Positions 28,732 to 39,393 of a stretch of DNA of 64,000 nucleotides are shown in pieces. Below the pieces are notes generated by a model. It ran no database searches. It saw nothing but the letters and a program-made list of their open reading frames with translations, and was not told the DNA's origin. A program made the position numbers and the translations under genes. How positions within the stretch are numbered: the stretch's first letter is position 1; every line of letters begins with the position of its first letter. The stretch comes from Nitratireductor alexandrii (GTDB taxonomy: Bacteria; Pseudomonadota; Alphaproteobacteria; Rhizobiales; Rhizobiaceae), in contig NZ_RBVY01000008.1 in assembly GCF_004000215.1 (NCBI RefSeq), forward strand, positions 124,001 to 188,000, in the 5' to 3' direction.

Positions 28732-30426
28732 ATGAACGAGGCAGCACTCAAACAGCCAAATGCCGAGCTGGAAATGGACCAGCAGCTTTATGGCGACGAT
28801 CCGCTGGCCAACCGCGAGACCGATCTCTATCGCGGCGAATATGTGATGACCTTCGTGGAGAAGTGGGACGAACTCATCAACTGGACGGCGCGGGCCGAGA
28901 GCGAGGGCCAGTTCTTCATCGACGTGCTGCGCGCCAGGGGCAAGGAAACCGTGCTCGACGTCGCCTGCGGTACCGGCTTCCACTCCGTGCGCCTCAACGA
29001 GGCCGGTTTCAACGTCACCTCGGCCGACGGTTCGGCCGCGATGCTGGCCAAGGCGTTCCAGAACGGCCAGGCGCGCGGGCTGATCCTGAAGACGGTGCAG
29101 GCCGACTGGCGTTGGCTCAACCGCGACATCCAGGGCAAATACGACGCCATCATCTGCCTGGGCAATTCCTTCACCCATCTGCACACCGAGGCCGACCGCC
29201 GCCGCGCGCTGGCGGAATTCTACGCCGCGCTCAAGCATGACGGCATCCTGATCCTCGACCAGCGCAACTACGACACCATGCTCGACGAGGGCTTCAAGTC
29301 GAAACACAAATTCTACTATTGCGGCGACAAGGTCACGGCCGAGCCCGAGCATATCGACGACAGCCTGGTGCGCTTCAAATACAGCTTCCCCGACGGCGCC
29401 GAATACACGCTCAATTTGTGTCCGATCCGCAAGAACTACGTGCGCAAGCTCCTGTCGGAGGCCGGTTTCCAGCGGGTGCGCACCTATGGCGACTTCCAGG
29501 AGACCTATGCCGAAAACGAACCGGATTTCTTCGTCCACGTGGCCGAGAAGTCGACCCTGCACGTCGTGCGCTGGGGCGGCGAGGCGCGCCCGGAGGGCCA
29601 GGCCGATATCCGCGACGTCACCGAGGATTATTACGACGGCGACGACGCCGACACGTTCTACTCCACGGTCTGGGGCGGCGAGGACCTCCATATCGGCATC
29701 TACAAGGACACAAAGGACATCCGCGAGGCCTCCGTCGTCACCGTCGACCGCATGATCGCGGCCCTGCCGGAGATCGGTTCCGATACCAAGATCCTCGACA
29801 TCGGCGCCGGCTACGGCGGCTCGATGCGCCATGTGGTCAAGAAGTTCGGCAACGAGGCGGCCTGCCTCAACATCTCCGAGACCCAGAACGACACCAACCG
29901 CCACAAGAACCGGCGTGCCGGCCTCGCCGACAAGATCCGCGTCGTGCACGGTGTGTTCGAGGACATTCCCGAAGCCGACGCCAGCCAGGACGTGGTGTGG
30001 AGCCAGGACGCGATCCTGCATTCCGACCAGCGCGAGAAGGTGCTGGCGGAGGTCTGGCGCGTGCTCAAGCCCGGCGGCCATTTCGTCTTCACCGACCCGA
30101 TGCAGGCCGACGACGTGCCCGACGGCGTGCTGCAGCCGGTCTACGACCGCCTGCAGTTGAACAGCCTGGGCTCGTTCCGCTTCTACCGCGAGGCCGCGCA
30201 GGCGCTCGGCTTCGAGATCGTGGCGCAGGAGGACCTGACCGGCGATCTGCGCACCCATTATTTCCGGGTTCGCGAGGAGCTTTTGGCCAATTACGACAAG
30301 CTGCGCGAGAGCGGCGCCTCGAGCGACTATCTCGACAAGATGGCGGTCGGGCTCGAAAACTGGGTCAAGGCGGCCGATGCCGGTCATCTGGCCTGGGGCA
30401 TCCAGCTGTTCCGCAAGCCGGACTGA
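28732..30426 (+). CDS. Fused glycine/sarcosine N-methyltransferase and sarcosine/dimethylglycine N-methyltransferase
   Basis: 564 residues from ATG 28732, preceded by GGAGAG. Two SAM-dependent methyltransferase domains in tandem. The first (residues about 1-280) has TVLDVACGTGFHSVRL near 74 and matches GSMT, which turns glycine into sarcosine and dimethylglycine. The second (about 295-564) has KILDIGAGYGGSMRHV near 353 and matches SDMT, which completes glycine betaine. Single-chain fusions of this kind are known in halophiles. Together they make the osmoprotectant betaine from glycine with three SAM, producing three SAH. Own promoter region; a good terminator follows at 30457. Rhizobiales usually get betaine from choline, so this gene may be acquired. 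Confidence 0.93.
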   Translation: MNEAALKQPNAELEMDQQLYGDDPLANRETDLYRGEYVMTFVEKWDELINWTARAESEGQFFIDVLRARGKETVLDVACGTGFHSVRLNEAGFNVTSADGSAAMLAKAFQNGQARGLILKTVQADWRWLNRDIQGKYDAIICLGNSFTHLHTEADRRRALAEFYAALKHDGILILDQRNYDTMLDEGFKSKHKFYYCGDKVTAEPEHIDDSLVRFKYSFPDGAEYTLNLCPIRKNYVRKLLSEAGFQRVRTYGDFQETYAENEPDFFVHVAEKSTLHVVRWGGEARPEGQADIRDVTEDYYDGDDADTFYSTVWGGEDLHIGIYKDTKDIREASVVTVDRMIAALPEIGSDTKILDIGAGYGGSMRHVVKKFGNEAACLNISETQNDTNRHKNRRAGLADKIRVVHGVFEDIPEADASQDVVWSQDAILHSDQREKVLAEVWRVLKPGGHFVFTDPMQADDVPDGVLQPVYDRLQLNSLGSFRFYREAAQALGFEIVAQEDLTGDLRTHYFRVREELLANYDKLRESGASSDYLDKMAVGLENWVKAADAGHLAWGIQLFRKPD

Positions 30427-30456
30427 AAAACGGGCGCGCGCGCCTGACGCAAAACG

Positions 30457-30490
30457 ACGGCGTCCCGGCAACGGGGCGCCGTATTTTTTT
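30457..30490 (+). terminator. Intrinsic terminator of the betaine methyltransferase gene
   Basis: A 10-bp stem ACGGCGTCCC/GGGGCGCCGT (one G-T pair) with a GGCAAC loop, followed by A and seven T, 30 bases after the stop codon. The opposing TPR-CHAT gene ends 16 bases beyond. Confidence 0.88.
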
Positions 30491-30505
30491 GGGTGCGGCG
30501 GCCCC

Positions 30506-33500
30506 TCAGCGTGTCGCGCCGACCAGGATGAACGGCGCCCAGGCGGCGGGATCGGCGCGCGCGCCGCCGGCCTCGATCTCGGCCAGCATGGCGCGGCGCA
30601 GCGCCTCGGCCCGGTCGATGCGCGGATCGGCGGCAAGCGCCGCGACCGCGCCGGTCACCAGCCGCACGGCGGCATCCGACTGGACCGGCCAGTGCGACAC
30701 CAGCAGCGCGCGGGCGCCGGCATAAAAGAAGGCGCGCGCCAGGCCGGAAAGCGCCTCGCCGCCGCCGTCGCCGGAGGCGGTGTTGCAGGCCGACAGGATC
30801 ACCCAGTCCGCATCGAGCTTCAGTGTCGCCACTTCCGAGGCCGTCAGCAACCCGTCGTCGCGCGCCGTCGCCGTCGCCGGCGGTGTCAGCACGATCGCCG
30901 GTTCCGCGAGGCCCGACAGATCGCCGGAGACGAGCCCGTGCGTGGCGAAATGCACGATGCGCGCCCGGGCGAGCCGGCCGTCCTGCGACGCACGCTTGAC
31001 CCCGGCCTCGCTTGCCGCCCGGCCGAGAGAGACGGCGTCGTCGCCGGCCCGCAGCGCCCGGGCGATCGCGCAGGCCTCGTCGGTCGTTTCCGGCAGCGGC
31101 GCCAGCCGGCGCACCGCGCCGACATCAGCCACGGCGCCGCGAAACAGCGACGACAGTGCCGGCATGGGCGCGGCCGCCGCCGCGCCGCCGCCGGCCGCCG
31201 CCGGACCGCATTCGGTGCGCGTAAAGGCGCGCCGGTCGTCGTCGCCCGGACCGGTCAACAACGGATTGGCGAAACCGAGATAGGGGACGCGCTCGTCGTC
31301 GGCGCGGCCGACCGCGGCCAGGACGGCGAGCGAGGCCACGGACGGCATCACCGCGATCGCATGATCGCGCAACAGCCAGCCGGCCTCGCTGTAGTCCGCC
31401 GCGCCGCCGGTCCGCGGCCGCGCGCGCACCAGAAGGTGGACGGGCAGGCTGGCAAGGCTCCTCGACGGCACCACCACCAGCGTCCTGCCGGCGATCATGT
31501 CGGCGACCGGCGCCAGCATCGTCTCATAAAGCCCGGCCGCGATGGCGAGCACGGCGCCCTTTCGGTCGGGCTCGCCGTCGGCCACCAGCGATTGCGCGCC
31601 GCGCGTCAGCGGCCCGACGCCCAGCATGCCGCGCAGCCGGCGCACATCCGCCGCCAGCGCGCGGCTCGGCCTGTCGAGCCTGATCCAGCGCGCCGCGCCG
31701 CGCTTGGGCACCGCCCACAGATAGGTCTCGAAATCGACCGTGCCGAGCGGGCTGGTGTCGGCGTAGAACAACAGTACCTCGTCCTCGGCGAGCGCGGCCC
31801 GGGCGGCGGCGAAGCCGACCGGCGCCGGCCGCCGCAGGCTGGCGAAATCGGGAAACGCCTCGGCAAGCCGCGCATCGATGGCCCGGATGCGGCGGTCGGT
31901 CCGCGACAGCGCGGCTTCGAGCGTCGCGATGCTCGCCATGGCGTCGCCCGAGCGGTCCTGCCCATGCAGGCTCGTCAGGCGGCGGTCGTCCCGTTGCCAG
32001 CGCTCGACCAGGTCCTGCCGCTCGCGCACCAGGCGGGCGAGGTCGCCGTTTCCGGCCGCGTGGCGGGCGCCGAGCTGCGAAAGCGCGACCGCGGCGCGCG
32101 AATCAATGACGCGCTGCGCGGTCAGAAAGGCCTTTTCGGCAAGGGCGGTCCGTTCCCGCGGCCGTTCTTGCGACAGGCGCTCATAGGTCTTGACCAGATG
32201 ATCGAAGATCGCCCCGCGCGCGACGGCCTGGTCCTCGATCCTGCCGGTGCGGTTGGCGAAGGCGTTTTGCGCGTCGATCGCGGCCAGGCGTTCGGTCAGC
32301 GTCGCCGCGCGTTCGAGTGCGCGTCGTGCGGCGGCAAAGGAGCCGCGCATGAACGCGGCCTCCCCCAGATCGGCCAGCACCGGGATCGTCTCGGCGCTGT
32401 CGGTGCCGAAGCGCCCCCGCAGCCAGGCGAGCGCGGCGGCGAATTGTTCGCCGGCCTCGTCGAACCGGCCCTCGGCCATGCGGATCCGGCCGATCAGGCT
32501 GTCGGCGCGGATTGCCGAGCGCTGCCGGGAGGCAAGGGTGGCGAAGATGGCGCGCGCGGCTTGGCTCAAGCGCTCGGCGGCGGCCAAATCGCCCTGTTCG
32601 AGCCGGATATAGGCGAGCGTCAGCATCAGCTCGCCCGCCGTCGGATCGCTGGCGCCGCGCGCCGCCGTCACCGCGTCCAGCGAGCGCCGGGTCAGCGCCG
32701 CCGCCTCATCCAGCCGGCGCTGGCTGAAGCGGGTGTAGGCGAGCGCGGTGCGCGCCAGGACCATCTGCTCGCTTTCCTGGCCGTGGCCTTCCATGATCGA
32801 CAGCGCCCGTGTCAGCAGCGGGTCGGCCTCGGCAAAACGCTGCTGGCCGGAATAGACCAGCCCGAGCACGAGAAAGTCGAACCCGGTCAAGAGATCGTCG
32901 TCCCCGCGCGCCGCCAGGCTGATCGACAGCGCCCGCTTGGCGAAGATTTCGGCTTCGGCGGCGCGGTCGCCGGCATTGGCGGCATTGGCGATCCAGCGCG
33001 CCGCCTCGCCGACGCCTGCCGCATCGGGCCCCTGGGCGCGCTCGCGCAACGCGAGCAGCCGGCGAAACACCTGCTCGGCCTCGTCGGCCCGTTCGTCGCC
33101 CATCAGCGCCACGCCGAGACGCATCAACACCGCGTCGGTGGCCGGCGCCGCCCTGCCCGCGCTCGCCTCGCGGATCGGCAGGGCGCGGCGGTAGGCGGTG
33201 ACGGCTTCGGCGGCCCTCTTCTGTTTCTCGAGCGCGCGGCCGAGCCCCTCCAGCGAGGCGGCAACCGCCGGATGGTCGGGACCGAGCGCGGTTTCGCGTG
33301 CGGCCAGGGCCGCGCGATAAAGCGGTTCGGCCGCGCCGGGTCGCCGCGTCTCGAACAAAAGATTGGCGAGCCCCTGCCGATAGGAGGCGAGATGAACGTC
33401 GTCGTCCTTGAAGGACGCCTCGGCCGCTGCGATCGCGGCGCGATAGGCGGGTTCCGCCACCGCGTAGCTGCCGGCGAAATGCAGCATGAAGGCCCGCTCG

Positions 33501-34147
33501 CCGCGCCACAAGACCACGGTCCTGTGGTCGGGACCGAATGCGGTCGCGCCGATCGCGATCGCCTTTTCGATCGCCGCGGCGGCCTCGGCATGGTCGCCCC
33601 TGGCGCCGAAAAGCCGGGCGAGACCGAAAAAGGTCGTCGCCACGTCGGCATGATCCGGGCCGAGCGCGCTTTGGCGGATGGCGAGCGCCAGGTTGTAGAG
33701 CTTTTCGGCTTCCCGATAGGCGCCGGTGGATTTCAGCGTCACCGCGAGATCGTTGGCGGAGCGGGCGATTTCCGGATCGTCCGGCGCCAGCCGCGCCCTG
33801 CGCACGGCGAGCGCCTTGCGGAAATGGGATTCGGCCTCGCCGAAGCGGCCCTGCTCGAACAGCGTGTCGCCGAGCAGCCGGTGGAGATTGGCCGTCTCCA
33901 GCGCGTCCGCGCCCAACGCCGTCTCCGCCGCGGCGAGCGCGGCGCGGGCCAGGGCCTCGCCATCGGCGGCCCGGTCGTCGTCGAGCAGTCGCTGGACCTC
34001 CATTGCCTGCGCCTCGGCGTCCTCGGCCGGACCGGCATAGGAAAAAGCCGGCGCACCCGCCAGGAACAGGCCGAGCAGCACCCCGCCTGCCCATCGACGC
34101 TTGTTACGTCCCGCTCTGCGCTGCCAGCCGATCCGCATCGTCACCAC
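30506..34147 (-). CDS. Exported TPR-CHAT (caspase-like) protein
   Basis: 1213 residues. GTG at 34147 or ATG at 34138 can start it. The N-terminus has an arginine-rich stretch, a hydrophobic core and an SYA cleavage-like site near residue 38, so export to the periplasm is predicted. Residues about 50-600 are tetratricopeptide repeats of the kinesin-light-chain kind (repeated A-LGPDHP-like loops at several places). The C-terminal third is a CHAT domain with the His of HFATHG at about 1070 and the Cys of SACNTASG at about 1121, the clostripain/caspase catalytic pair, plus LLVSHWPV. CHAT proteins are proteases or regulators; the partner is unknown. It is flanked by unrelated genes, with no recognisable defence or gasdermin-like partner. 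Confidence 0.85.
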   Translation of the reverse strand: MVTMRIGWQRRAGRNKRRWAGGVLLGLFLAGAPAFSYAGPAEDAEAQAMEVQRLLDDDRAADGEALARAALAAAETALGADALETANLHRLLGDTLFEQGRFGEAESHFRKALAVRRARLAPDDPEIARSANDLAVTLKSTGAYREAEKLYNLALAIRQSALGPDHADVATTFFGLARLFGARGDHAEAAAAIEKAIAIGATAFGPDHRTVVLWRGERAFMLHFAGSYAVAEPAYRAAIAAAEASFKDDDVHLASYRQGLANLLFETRRPGAAEPLYRAALAARETALGPDHPAVAASLEGLGRALEKQKRAAEAVTAYRRALPIREASAGRAAPATDAVLMRLGVALMGDERADEAEQVFRRLLALRERAQGPDAAGVGEAARWIANAANAGDRAAEAEIFAKRALSISLAARGDDDLLTGFDFLVLGLVYSGQQRFAEADPLLTRALSIMEGHGQESEQMVLARTALAYTRFSQRRLDEAAALTRRSLDAVTAARGASDPTAGELMLTLAYIRLEQGDLAAAERLSQAARAIFATLASRQRSAIRADSLIGRIRMAEGRFDEAGEQFAAALAWLRGRFGTDSAETIPVLADLGEAAFMRGSFAAARRALERAATLTERLAAIDAQNAFANRTGRIEDQAVARGAIFDHLVKTYERLSQERPRERTALAEKAFLTAQRVIDSRAAVALSQLGARHAAGNGDLARLVRERQDLVERWQRDDRRLTSLHGQDRSGDAMASIATLEAALSRTDRRIRAIDARLAEAFPDFASLRRPAPVGFAAARAALAEDEVLLFYADTSPLGTVDFETYLWAVPKRGAARWIRLDRPSRALAADVRRLRGMLGVGPLTRGAQSLVADGEPDRKGAVLAIAAGLYETMLAPVADMIAGRTLVVVPSRSLASLPVHLLVRARPRTGGAADYSEAGWLLRDHAIAVMPSVASLAVLAAVGRADDERVPYLGFANPLLTGPGDDDRRAFTRTECGPAAAGGGAAAAAPMPALSSLFRGAVADVGAVRRLAPLPETTDEACAIARALRAGDDAVSLGRAASEAGVKRASQDGRLARARIVHFATHGLVSGDLSGLAEPAIVLTPPATATARDDGLLTASEVATLKLDADWVILSACNTASGDGGGEALSGLARAFFYAGARALLVSHWPVQSDAAVRLVTGAVAALAADPRIDRAEALRRAMLAEIEAGGARADPAAWAPFILVGATR

Positions 34148-34225
34148 CCATGCCCGGCTCCATCAAAGCGCGGGCTTTTGGCGGGAGCAAGGCGGCCGCC
34201 CTCGGTCATGCCGGGGCCCCGACGC

Positions 34226-35212
34226 TCACACGGGCTCCCACCCCTCATGGCGTCCGGCGCGGTAGATCGCGTCGATCAGCTTCTGGTTCTTGACCGAGTC
34301 CTCGAGCGTGAAGACGGGCACGTCCTCGCCGGCCGCCGCCCGCGCGAAGGCTTCCACTTGCAGCCGGTATTGCCGGGTGGCCGGAAAGCGCCACACGGTC
34401 GCTTCGGTATGGGTCTGGTCGTGCAGTTCGACGCGATGATGGTCGTAGTCGCCGGCATTGAAGGGCGCGTGCAGCTCGATGAAACCCGTGTCGCCGTGGA
34501 ACACCATCGACTGGCGCAACGCCATCTGGGTGGAGCAGTAGAAGGAGAGTTCGAACCCGCCGAAATCCGCTTTCACGCTGGCATAGATGTCGGTTGCGAA
34601 CCGCGTGTCGCGCGCCACGGCCGCCTGCACCCGTCGCGGTTCCTCGCCGGTGACGAAGCGGGTGGTCACGGTCGGATAGACGCCGATATCGGGCAGCGCG
34701 CCGCCGCCGAGTTCGGGCTTGTTGCGCATATTGTCGGGATCGACGTTGAAATAGGAAAACGCGCCCTGCACGTGGCGCAGGCGGCCGATGCCGCCCTGCC
34801 GCACCAGATCGCGCACCTTTTGCCATTGCGGGTGATAAAAGACCATGAAGGCCTCGCTGACGACGACGCGGTTGCGCTCGCGCGCCGCGATCACCCGGGC
34901 AATGTCGCCGGCCTCCAGCGCCAGCGGCTTTTCCACCAGCACATGCTTGCCGGCGTCCGCCGCCCTGATCGCCCATTCGACATGCTGCGCGCTCGGCAGG
35001 GGAATATAGACGCCGTCGACATCGGGCGAGGTGAGGAGGTCCTCATAGCTGCCGAAGGCGTGCGGGACGCCGAACCGGTCGGCGAGCGCGCGGGCGCGGG
35101 CGAGGTCGCGGCTGGCGATCGCGGTGACGACGCCGTTTTCTGCATCCTGCATGGCCGGCAGCAGATGATCGCGGGCGATCTTGGCGGTGGACAGGATACC
35201 CCAGCGGAACAA
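34226..35212 (-). CDS. Gfo/Idh/MocA family NAD(P)-dependent oxidoreductase
   Basis: 328 residues when started at TTG 35212, which follows GAGGGAG at a good distance and begins right at [15 protein letters not shown], the Rossmann fold. An open frame continues upstream to 35398 but is low-complexity and gives a poor N-terminus. Other features: [30 protein letters not shown] with the EKP motif near residue 93, and [12 protein letters not shown] with the catalytic-like Asp near 168. Members oxidise or reduce sugars and inositols or related alcohols. Reads away from pheT; substrate unknown. Confidence 0.87.
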   Translation of the reverse strand: MFRWGILSTAKIARDHLLPAMQDAENGVVTAIASRDLARARALADRFGVPHAFGSYEDLLTSPDVDGVYIPLPSAQHVEWAIRAADAGKHVLVEKPLALEAGDIARVIAARERNRVVVSEAFMVFYHPQWQKVRDLVRQGGIGRLRHVQGAFSYFNVDPDNMRNKPELGGGALPDIGVYPTVTTRFVTGEEPRRVQAAVARDTRFATDIYASVKADFGGFELSFYCSTQMALRQSMVFHGDTGFIELHAPFNAGDYDHHRVELHDQTHTEATVWRFPATRQYRLQVEAFARAAAGEDVPVFTLEDSVKNQKLIDAIYRAGRHEGWEPV

Positions 35213-35354
35213 CGGCCATCTCCCTCGCAACGAGGGGTTCAGCCTAGCGCTCGCCGGGTGACATGAAAAGATGCCGCGCACTCCCCGCCGGGCCACCAGC
35301 GAGGCTGCGACCGCGCGCGCCCCGGCCGTCGCGACGGGCGGGGCGGTGGTGTCC

Positions 35355-37802
35355 TCAGCCGCGCAGGACGCCGCCGGTCTGCTTTTCCACGTTTGCAACG
35401 ATTCGGGCCGATAGCGCCTCGAAATCCTCGTCGGTCAGCGTGCGCTCCTGCGGCTGGATGGCGACCTCGATCGCGATCGACTTCTTGTCGGCCCCGATCG
35501 AAGCGCCCTCGAACACGTCGAACACCGACACGCCGGCAATCAGCTTCTTGTCGGCGGCCGCGACCGCGCGCGTGAGGACGCCGGCAGCCACACCTTTGTC
35601 GACCACGAAGGCGAAATCGCGCTTCACCGCCTGGAATGGCGACAGGTCGAGGCGCGGCTTGGTGCGGGTCGCCTTGGCCTTGGGCTCGGGCACGGCGTCG
35701 AGATAGACCTCGAAGCCGCAGATCGGCCCGGCCGCGTCGAGCGCCTCCAGCGTGTCGGGATGGAACTCGCCGAACGTGCCGAGCAGGTTCTTCGGCCCGA
35801 GCTTGATCGTGCCGGAACGGCCGGGGTGATACCAGTCCGGCCCGCCGGCCTCGATCGTCAGCTTGTCGATCGGCGCGCCGGCCGCCTCCAGCGCGGCGAG
35901 CGCGTCGGCCTTGGCGTCGAACACGCCCACGGTCGCCGCGTTGCCGGCCCAGTGCCGGCCCGCGCCCTCCAGCGTGGCGGTGCCGCGGCGCACGCCGCCG
36001 GCGACCCGGCGCTGGTCCTCGGGCCGGTCGCCCTGATAGGTGCCCGAGACCTCGAACAGGGCGATGTCGCCGAAACCGCGATCGGCGTTGCGCTGCGCCG
36101 CCGCGATCAGGCCCGGCAGCAGCGAGGGCCGCATGTCCGACATGTCGGCGGCGATCGGGTTCGACAGTTTCAGCGCCGGCGCGCCGCCGCCGAACAGCGC
36201 GGCGTGGCGTTCGGGAATGAACGACCAGGTGACCGCCTCCATCATGCCGCGCACGGCCAGCGCGCGGCGCGCGGCGCGGGTGCGGTTTTGCAGCGTGGTC
36301 AGGATGCGGCTGCCGACGGCCGTGGTCTGGGGCAGCGGCGCCGGCGCGATCCGGTTGACGCCGTGAATGCGCATCACCTCCTCGACCAGATCGGCCTTGC
36401 CGTCGATGTCGGGACGCCAGGACGGCACGACGAAACGGACGACCGCGCCGTCCGTCGCGCCTTTCGGAACGAAACCGAGGCGCTTCAGGATGGCGATGCT
36501 TTCGGCCCGGTCGACGTCCAGGCCGGTCAGGCGCTTGGTTTCCGACAGCGGGAAGTCGACCTCGCGGTAATGGTGGCCGGTTTCGCCGACGATCTCGCCG
36601 TCCCTGGCGGTCGGCGTGCCGAGCACGATCTCCGGTTCGCTCGGCGTGCCGCCGCAGAATTCGAGCACCATGCGCGTGCCCAGATCCAGGCCGGCGCCCA
36701 TGAATTCCGGGTCGACCCCGCGCTCGAACCGGTAGCGTGCGTCGGTGATGATGCCGAGTTCGCGGCCGGTGCGCGCCGTCGCCATCGGATCCCAGAGCGC
36801 GGACTCGATCAGCACGTCGGTGGTGCCGTCCTCGCAGCCCGAAAGCTCGCCGCCCATGATGCCGGCGATCGATTCCACGCCGTTGTCGTCGGCGATCACG
36901 CACATGTCGGGCGTCAGCGTGTATTCCGCGCCGTCCAGCGCCAGCACCTTTTCGCCGGCGCGCGCGCGGCGCACCACCAGGTTGCCCTTCACCTTGGCCG
37001 CGTCGAACACATGCAGCGGCCGGCCGCGGTCGAAGGTGACGTAATTGGTGACGTCGACCAGCGCGTTGATCGGCCTGAGCCCGATGGCGATCAGGCGCTG
37101 CTGCAGCCATTTCGGCGACGGGCCGTTCTTGACCCCCCGCACCAGCCTGAGCGCGAAGCCGGGGCATAGATCGGGCGCCTCGAGCGTGACGGAAACCGGG
37201 CATTTGCCCTTGCCTTCGACCGGTTCGACCGCGCCGGACCTGAGCGTGCCGAGCCCGCTGGCGGCGAGGTCGCGGGCGATGCCGTAAACGCCGGTGGCGT
37301 CGGGGCGGTTCGGCGTCAGGCCGATCTCGATCACCGGATCGTCGAGCTTGGCCCATTCGGCGAAGGACGCGCCCACCGGCGCGTTGTCGGGCAGGTCGAT
37401 AATGCCGGTATGCTCGTCGGAAAGCTGCAATTCGCGCTCCGAGCACATCATGCCGTGGCTTTCCACGCCGCGGATCTTGCCGACCGACAGCGTGACGTCG
37501 ATGCCCGGCACATAGGCGCCGGGCGCGGCGAAGGCGCCGACCAGCCCGGCGCGCGCGTTGGGGGCGCCGCACACCACCTGCACCGGCGCGCCGCTGCCCG
37601 TGTCGACCGACAGCACCTTGAGCTTGTCGGCGTCGGGGTGTTTTTCGGCCGTCAGCACCCTGGCGATCACGAACGGCTTCAGCGCCGCCTTGTCGTCGAC
37701 GGATTCGACCTCGAGCCCGATCATGGTCAGCCGTTCGACGATCTCGTCGAGCGAGGCGTCGGTGTCGAGATGGTCCTTGAGCCAGGAAAGGGTGAATTTC
37801 AT
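35355..37802 (-). CDS. pheT: Phenylalanyl-tRNA synthetase beta subunit
   Basis: 815 residues, ATG 37802 overlapping the stop of the GFA-family gene. Starts [37 protein letters not shown] in two typical blocks, followed by the EMAP/tRNA-binding domain (residues about 45-150), the B3/B4 editing region ([20 protein letters not shown] onward), B5 and the catalytic-like core, and a C-terminal FDX-ACB anticodon-binding domain (about 720-815, [10 protein letters not shown]). With PheS it forms the (alpha-beta)2 enzyme that charges tRNA-Phe and edits mischarged tyrosine. Standard length. Confidence 0.97.
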   Translation of the reverse strand: MKFTLSWLKDHLDTDASLDEIVERLTMIGLEVESVDDKAALKPFVIARVLTAEKHPDADKLKVLSVDTGSGAPVQVVCGAPNARAGLVGAFAAPGAYVPGIDVTLSVGKIRGVESHGMMCSERELQLSDEHTGIIDLPDNAPVGASFAEWAKLDDPVIEIGLTPNRPDATGVYGIARDLAASGLGTLRSGAVEPVEGKGKCPVSVTLEAPDLCPGFALRLVRGVKNGPSPKWLQQRLIAIGLRPINALVDVTNYVTFDRGRPLHVFDAAKVKGNLVVRRARAGEKVLALDGAEYTLTPDMCVIADDNGVESIAGIMGGELSGCEDGTTDVLIESALWDPMATARTGRELGIITDARYRFERGVDPEFMGAGLDLGTRMVLEFCGGTPSEPEIVLGTPTARDGEIVGETGHHYREVDFPLSETKRLTGLDVDRAESIAILKRLGFVPKGATDGAVVRFVVPSWRPDIDGKADLVEEVMRIHGVNRIAPAPLPQTTAVGSRILTTLQNRTRAARRALAVRGMMEAVTWSFIPERHAALFGGGAPALKLSNPIAADMSDMRPSLLPGLIAAAQRNADRGFGDIALFEVSGTYQGDRPEDQRRVAGGVRRGTATLEGAGRHWAGNAATVGVFDAKADALAALEAAGAPIDKLTIEAGGPDWYHPGRSGTIKLGPKNLLGTFGEFHPDTLEALDAAGPICGFEVYLDAVPEPKAKATRTKPRLDLSPFQAVKRDFAFVVDKGVAAGVLTRAVAAADKKLIAGVSVFDVFEGASIGADKKSIAIEVAIQPQERTLTDEDFEALSARIVANVEKQTGGVLRG

Positions 37803-38224
37803 TGCGTGTCTTCCGTCGGTCTCGGTACGCTGAATTTGACGTGTCGCGGCAGCGAATCCGGCATGTGCACGAACGGCAGCTGCTCGCGCACATAGGCGTG
37901 ATGGCTGGGCTTGTAGGCGGCCGGCTGGTCCATGGCGCCGAGTGCGATCCACACGTCGTCCGGCAGCCGGTCGTCGACATAGGCGACCGGCGAACCGCAG
38001 ACGCCACAGAAGCTGCGCGCCACCGGGCCGTTCTCGAAGGCTTTCAGCGTGTCGCCGTCGAACGTCACATGCTCCTTCTTGAAGCCGACGAAGGCGGAGA
38101 CCGGCGCGCCGCTGGCGCGGCGGCAGTCGTGGCAATGGCAATAGCTGATGTGGTGCGGCGCGACCGAGGCGGAAAAGCGCACCGCCCCGCAGCGGCAGCC
38201 GCCGCTATGGAGTGTGTCGGTCAT
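37799..38224 (-). CDS. GFA/CENP-V family zinc-binding protein between pheS and pheT
   Basis: 141 residues, ATG 38224 overlapping the pheS stop by 4 bases, and its stop overlapping the pheT start by 4 bases. It carries the family's cysteines: [10 protein letters not shown] near residue 8, [15 protein letters not shown] near 27 and [14 protein letters not shown] near 72. This fold binds two zinc ions; the founding member was described as glutathione-dependent formaldehyde-activating enzyme, but many members have unknown roles. Being translationally coupled on both sides puts it at tRNA-synthetase levels. Function unknown. Confidence 0.88.
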   Translation of the reverse strand: MTDTLHSGGCRCGAVRFSASVAPHHISYCHCHDCRRASGAPVSAFVGFKKEHVTFDGDTLKAFENGPVARSFCGVCGSPVAYVDDRLPDDVWIALGAMDQPAAYKPSHHAYVREQLPFVHMPDSLPRHVKFSVPRPTEDTQ

Positions 38225-39318
38225 GTGCTGAGCCCTCCAAACAGGGTCGGCAGGTCGAGCGGGCGGAAACCGTAATGCTGCAGCCAGCGCGTATCGGCGT
38301 TGAAATAGTCGCGCAGGTCCGGCATGCCGTATTTCAGCGTCGCGATCCGGTCGATGCCCATGCCCCAGGCAAAGCCCTGATATTCGTCCGGATCCAGCCC
38401 CGACATCCTCAGCACGTTGGGGTGGACCATGCCGCAGCCGAGGATCTCCATCCAGTCGGAGCCCTCGCCGAAACGCACCTCGCCCGGCCTGGACCGGTCG
38501 CACTGGATGTCGAGTTCCAGCGACGGCTCGGTGAACGGGAAGAAGGACGGCCGGAAGCGCATGTTGAGCGACGGCACCTCGAAGAACGCCTTGCAGAACT
38601 CCTCCAGCACCCACTTCATGTTGGCCACGGTCGAGGTCCGGTCGACGACCAGCCCTTCGAGCTGGTGGAACATCGGCGAATGGGTGGCGTCGGAATCCTG
38701 CCGGTAGGTCTTGCCCGGAATGACGATGCGGATCGGCGGCTTTTGCGCCTCCATGGTGTGGATCTGCACCGGCGAGGTGTGGGTGCGCAACAGCTTGCGC
38801 TCGCCGTTCTCGCCGGGCGGGAAGAAGAACGTGTCGTGCATTTCGCGCGCCGGGTGGCCTTCGGGGAAGTTCAGCGCGGTGAAATTGTAATAGTCGGTCT
38901 CGATGTCGGGCCCCTCGGCGATCGCGAAGCCGAGATCGCCGAAGATCGCGGTGATCTCGTCGATCACCTGGCTGATCGGATGGATGCGGCCGCGCTCGGC
39001 CGGCGCCTGGCGCACCGGCAGCGTGACGTCGACGGTTTCGGCCGCCAGGCGCGCGGCGATCGCCTCCCGGTGCAGTTCGGCCTTGCGCGCGGCCAGCGCC
39101 TCGCCGACGCTGGTCTTCAGCCCGTTCAGCGCCGGGCCCATCTGCTTGCGTTCCTCCGGCGTCATCGTCCCCAGCATCTTCAGCCGTTCGGAGACGGAGC
39201 CCTTCTTGCCGAGGGCCGACACGCGTACGGCTTCGAGCGCCGCCTCGTCGGAAGCGGCCGCGATCTCGGCCAGCACTGTCGCCTCAAGCGTTTTCAAGTC
39301 TGTCATCTGTTCGGTCAC
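38221..39318 (-). CDS. pheS: Phenylalanyl-tRNA synthetase alpha subunit
   Basis: 365 residues from GTG 39318; an in-frame ATG at 39306 would remove four residues. N-terminal coiled coil (about 1-90), then the class II catalytic core with motif 2 in [25 protein letters not shown] near residue 200 and motif 3 [22 protein letters not shown] near 318. Binds phenylalanine and ATP. The three genes pheS, GFA and pheT overlap in series. The rplT terminator at 39394 separates this operon from rpmI-rplT, so a promoter between 39319 and 39394 is expected. Confidence 0.97.
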   Translation of the reverse strand: MTEQMTDLKTLEATVLAEIAAASDEAALEAVRVSALGKKGSVSERLKMLGTMTPEERKQMGPALNGLKTSVGEALAARKAELHREAIAARLAAETVDVTLPVRQAPAERGRIHPISQVIDEITAIFGDLGFAIAEGPDIETDYYNFTALNFPEGHPAREMHDTFFFPPGENGERKLLRTHTSPVQIHTMEAQKPPIRIVIPGKTYRQDSDATHSPMFHQLEGLVVDRTSTVANMKWVLEEFCKAFFEVPSLNMRFRPSFFPFTEPSLELDIQCDRSRPGEVRFGEGSDWMEILGCGMVHPNVLRMSGLDPDEYQGFAWGMGIDRIATLKYGMPDLRDYFNADTRWLQHYGFRPLDLPTLFGGLST

Positions 39319-39393
39319 GGCGTTGCTCGCTTGCCTTTGTCGGTACCGTTTCGCGATCCGGCCGGCCGGATCGGTGTCTTCAGCGTCACACGG

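Noticed and set aside
30377-35266. A 4.9-kb open frame on the plus strand
   Set aside because: It lies opposite the TPR-CHAT and oxidoreductase genes, is arginine- and glycine-rich, and shows no domain; a GC-rich shadow frame.
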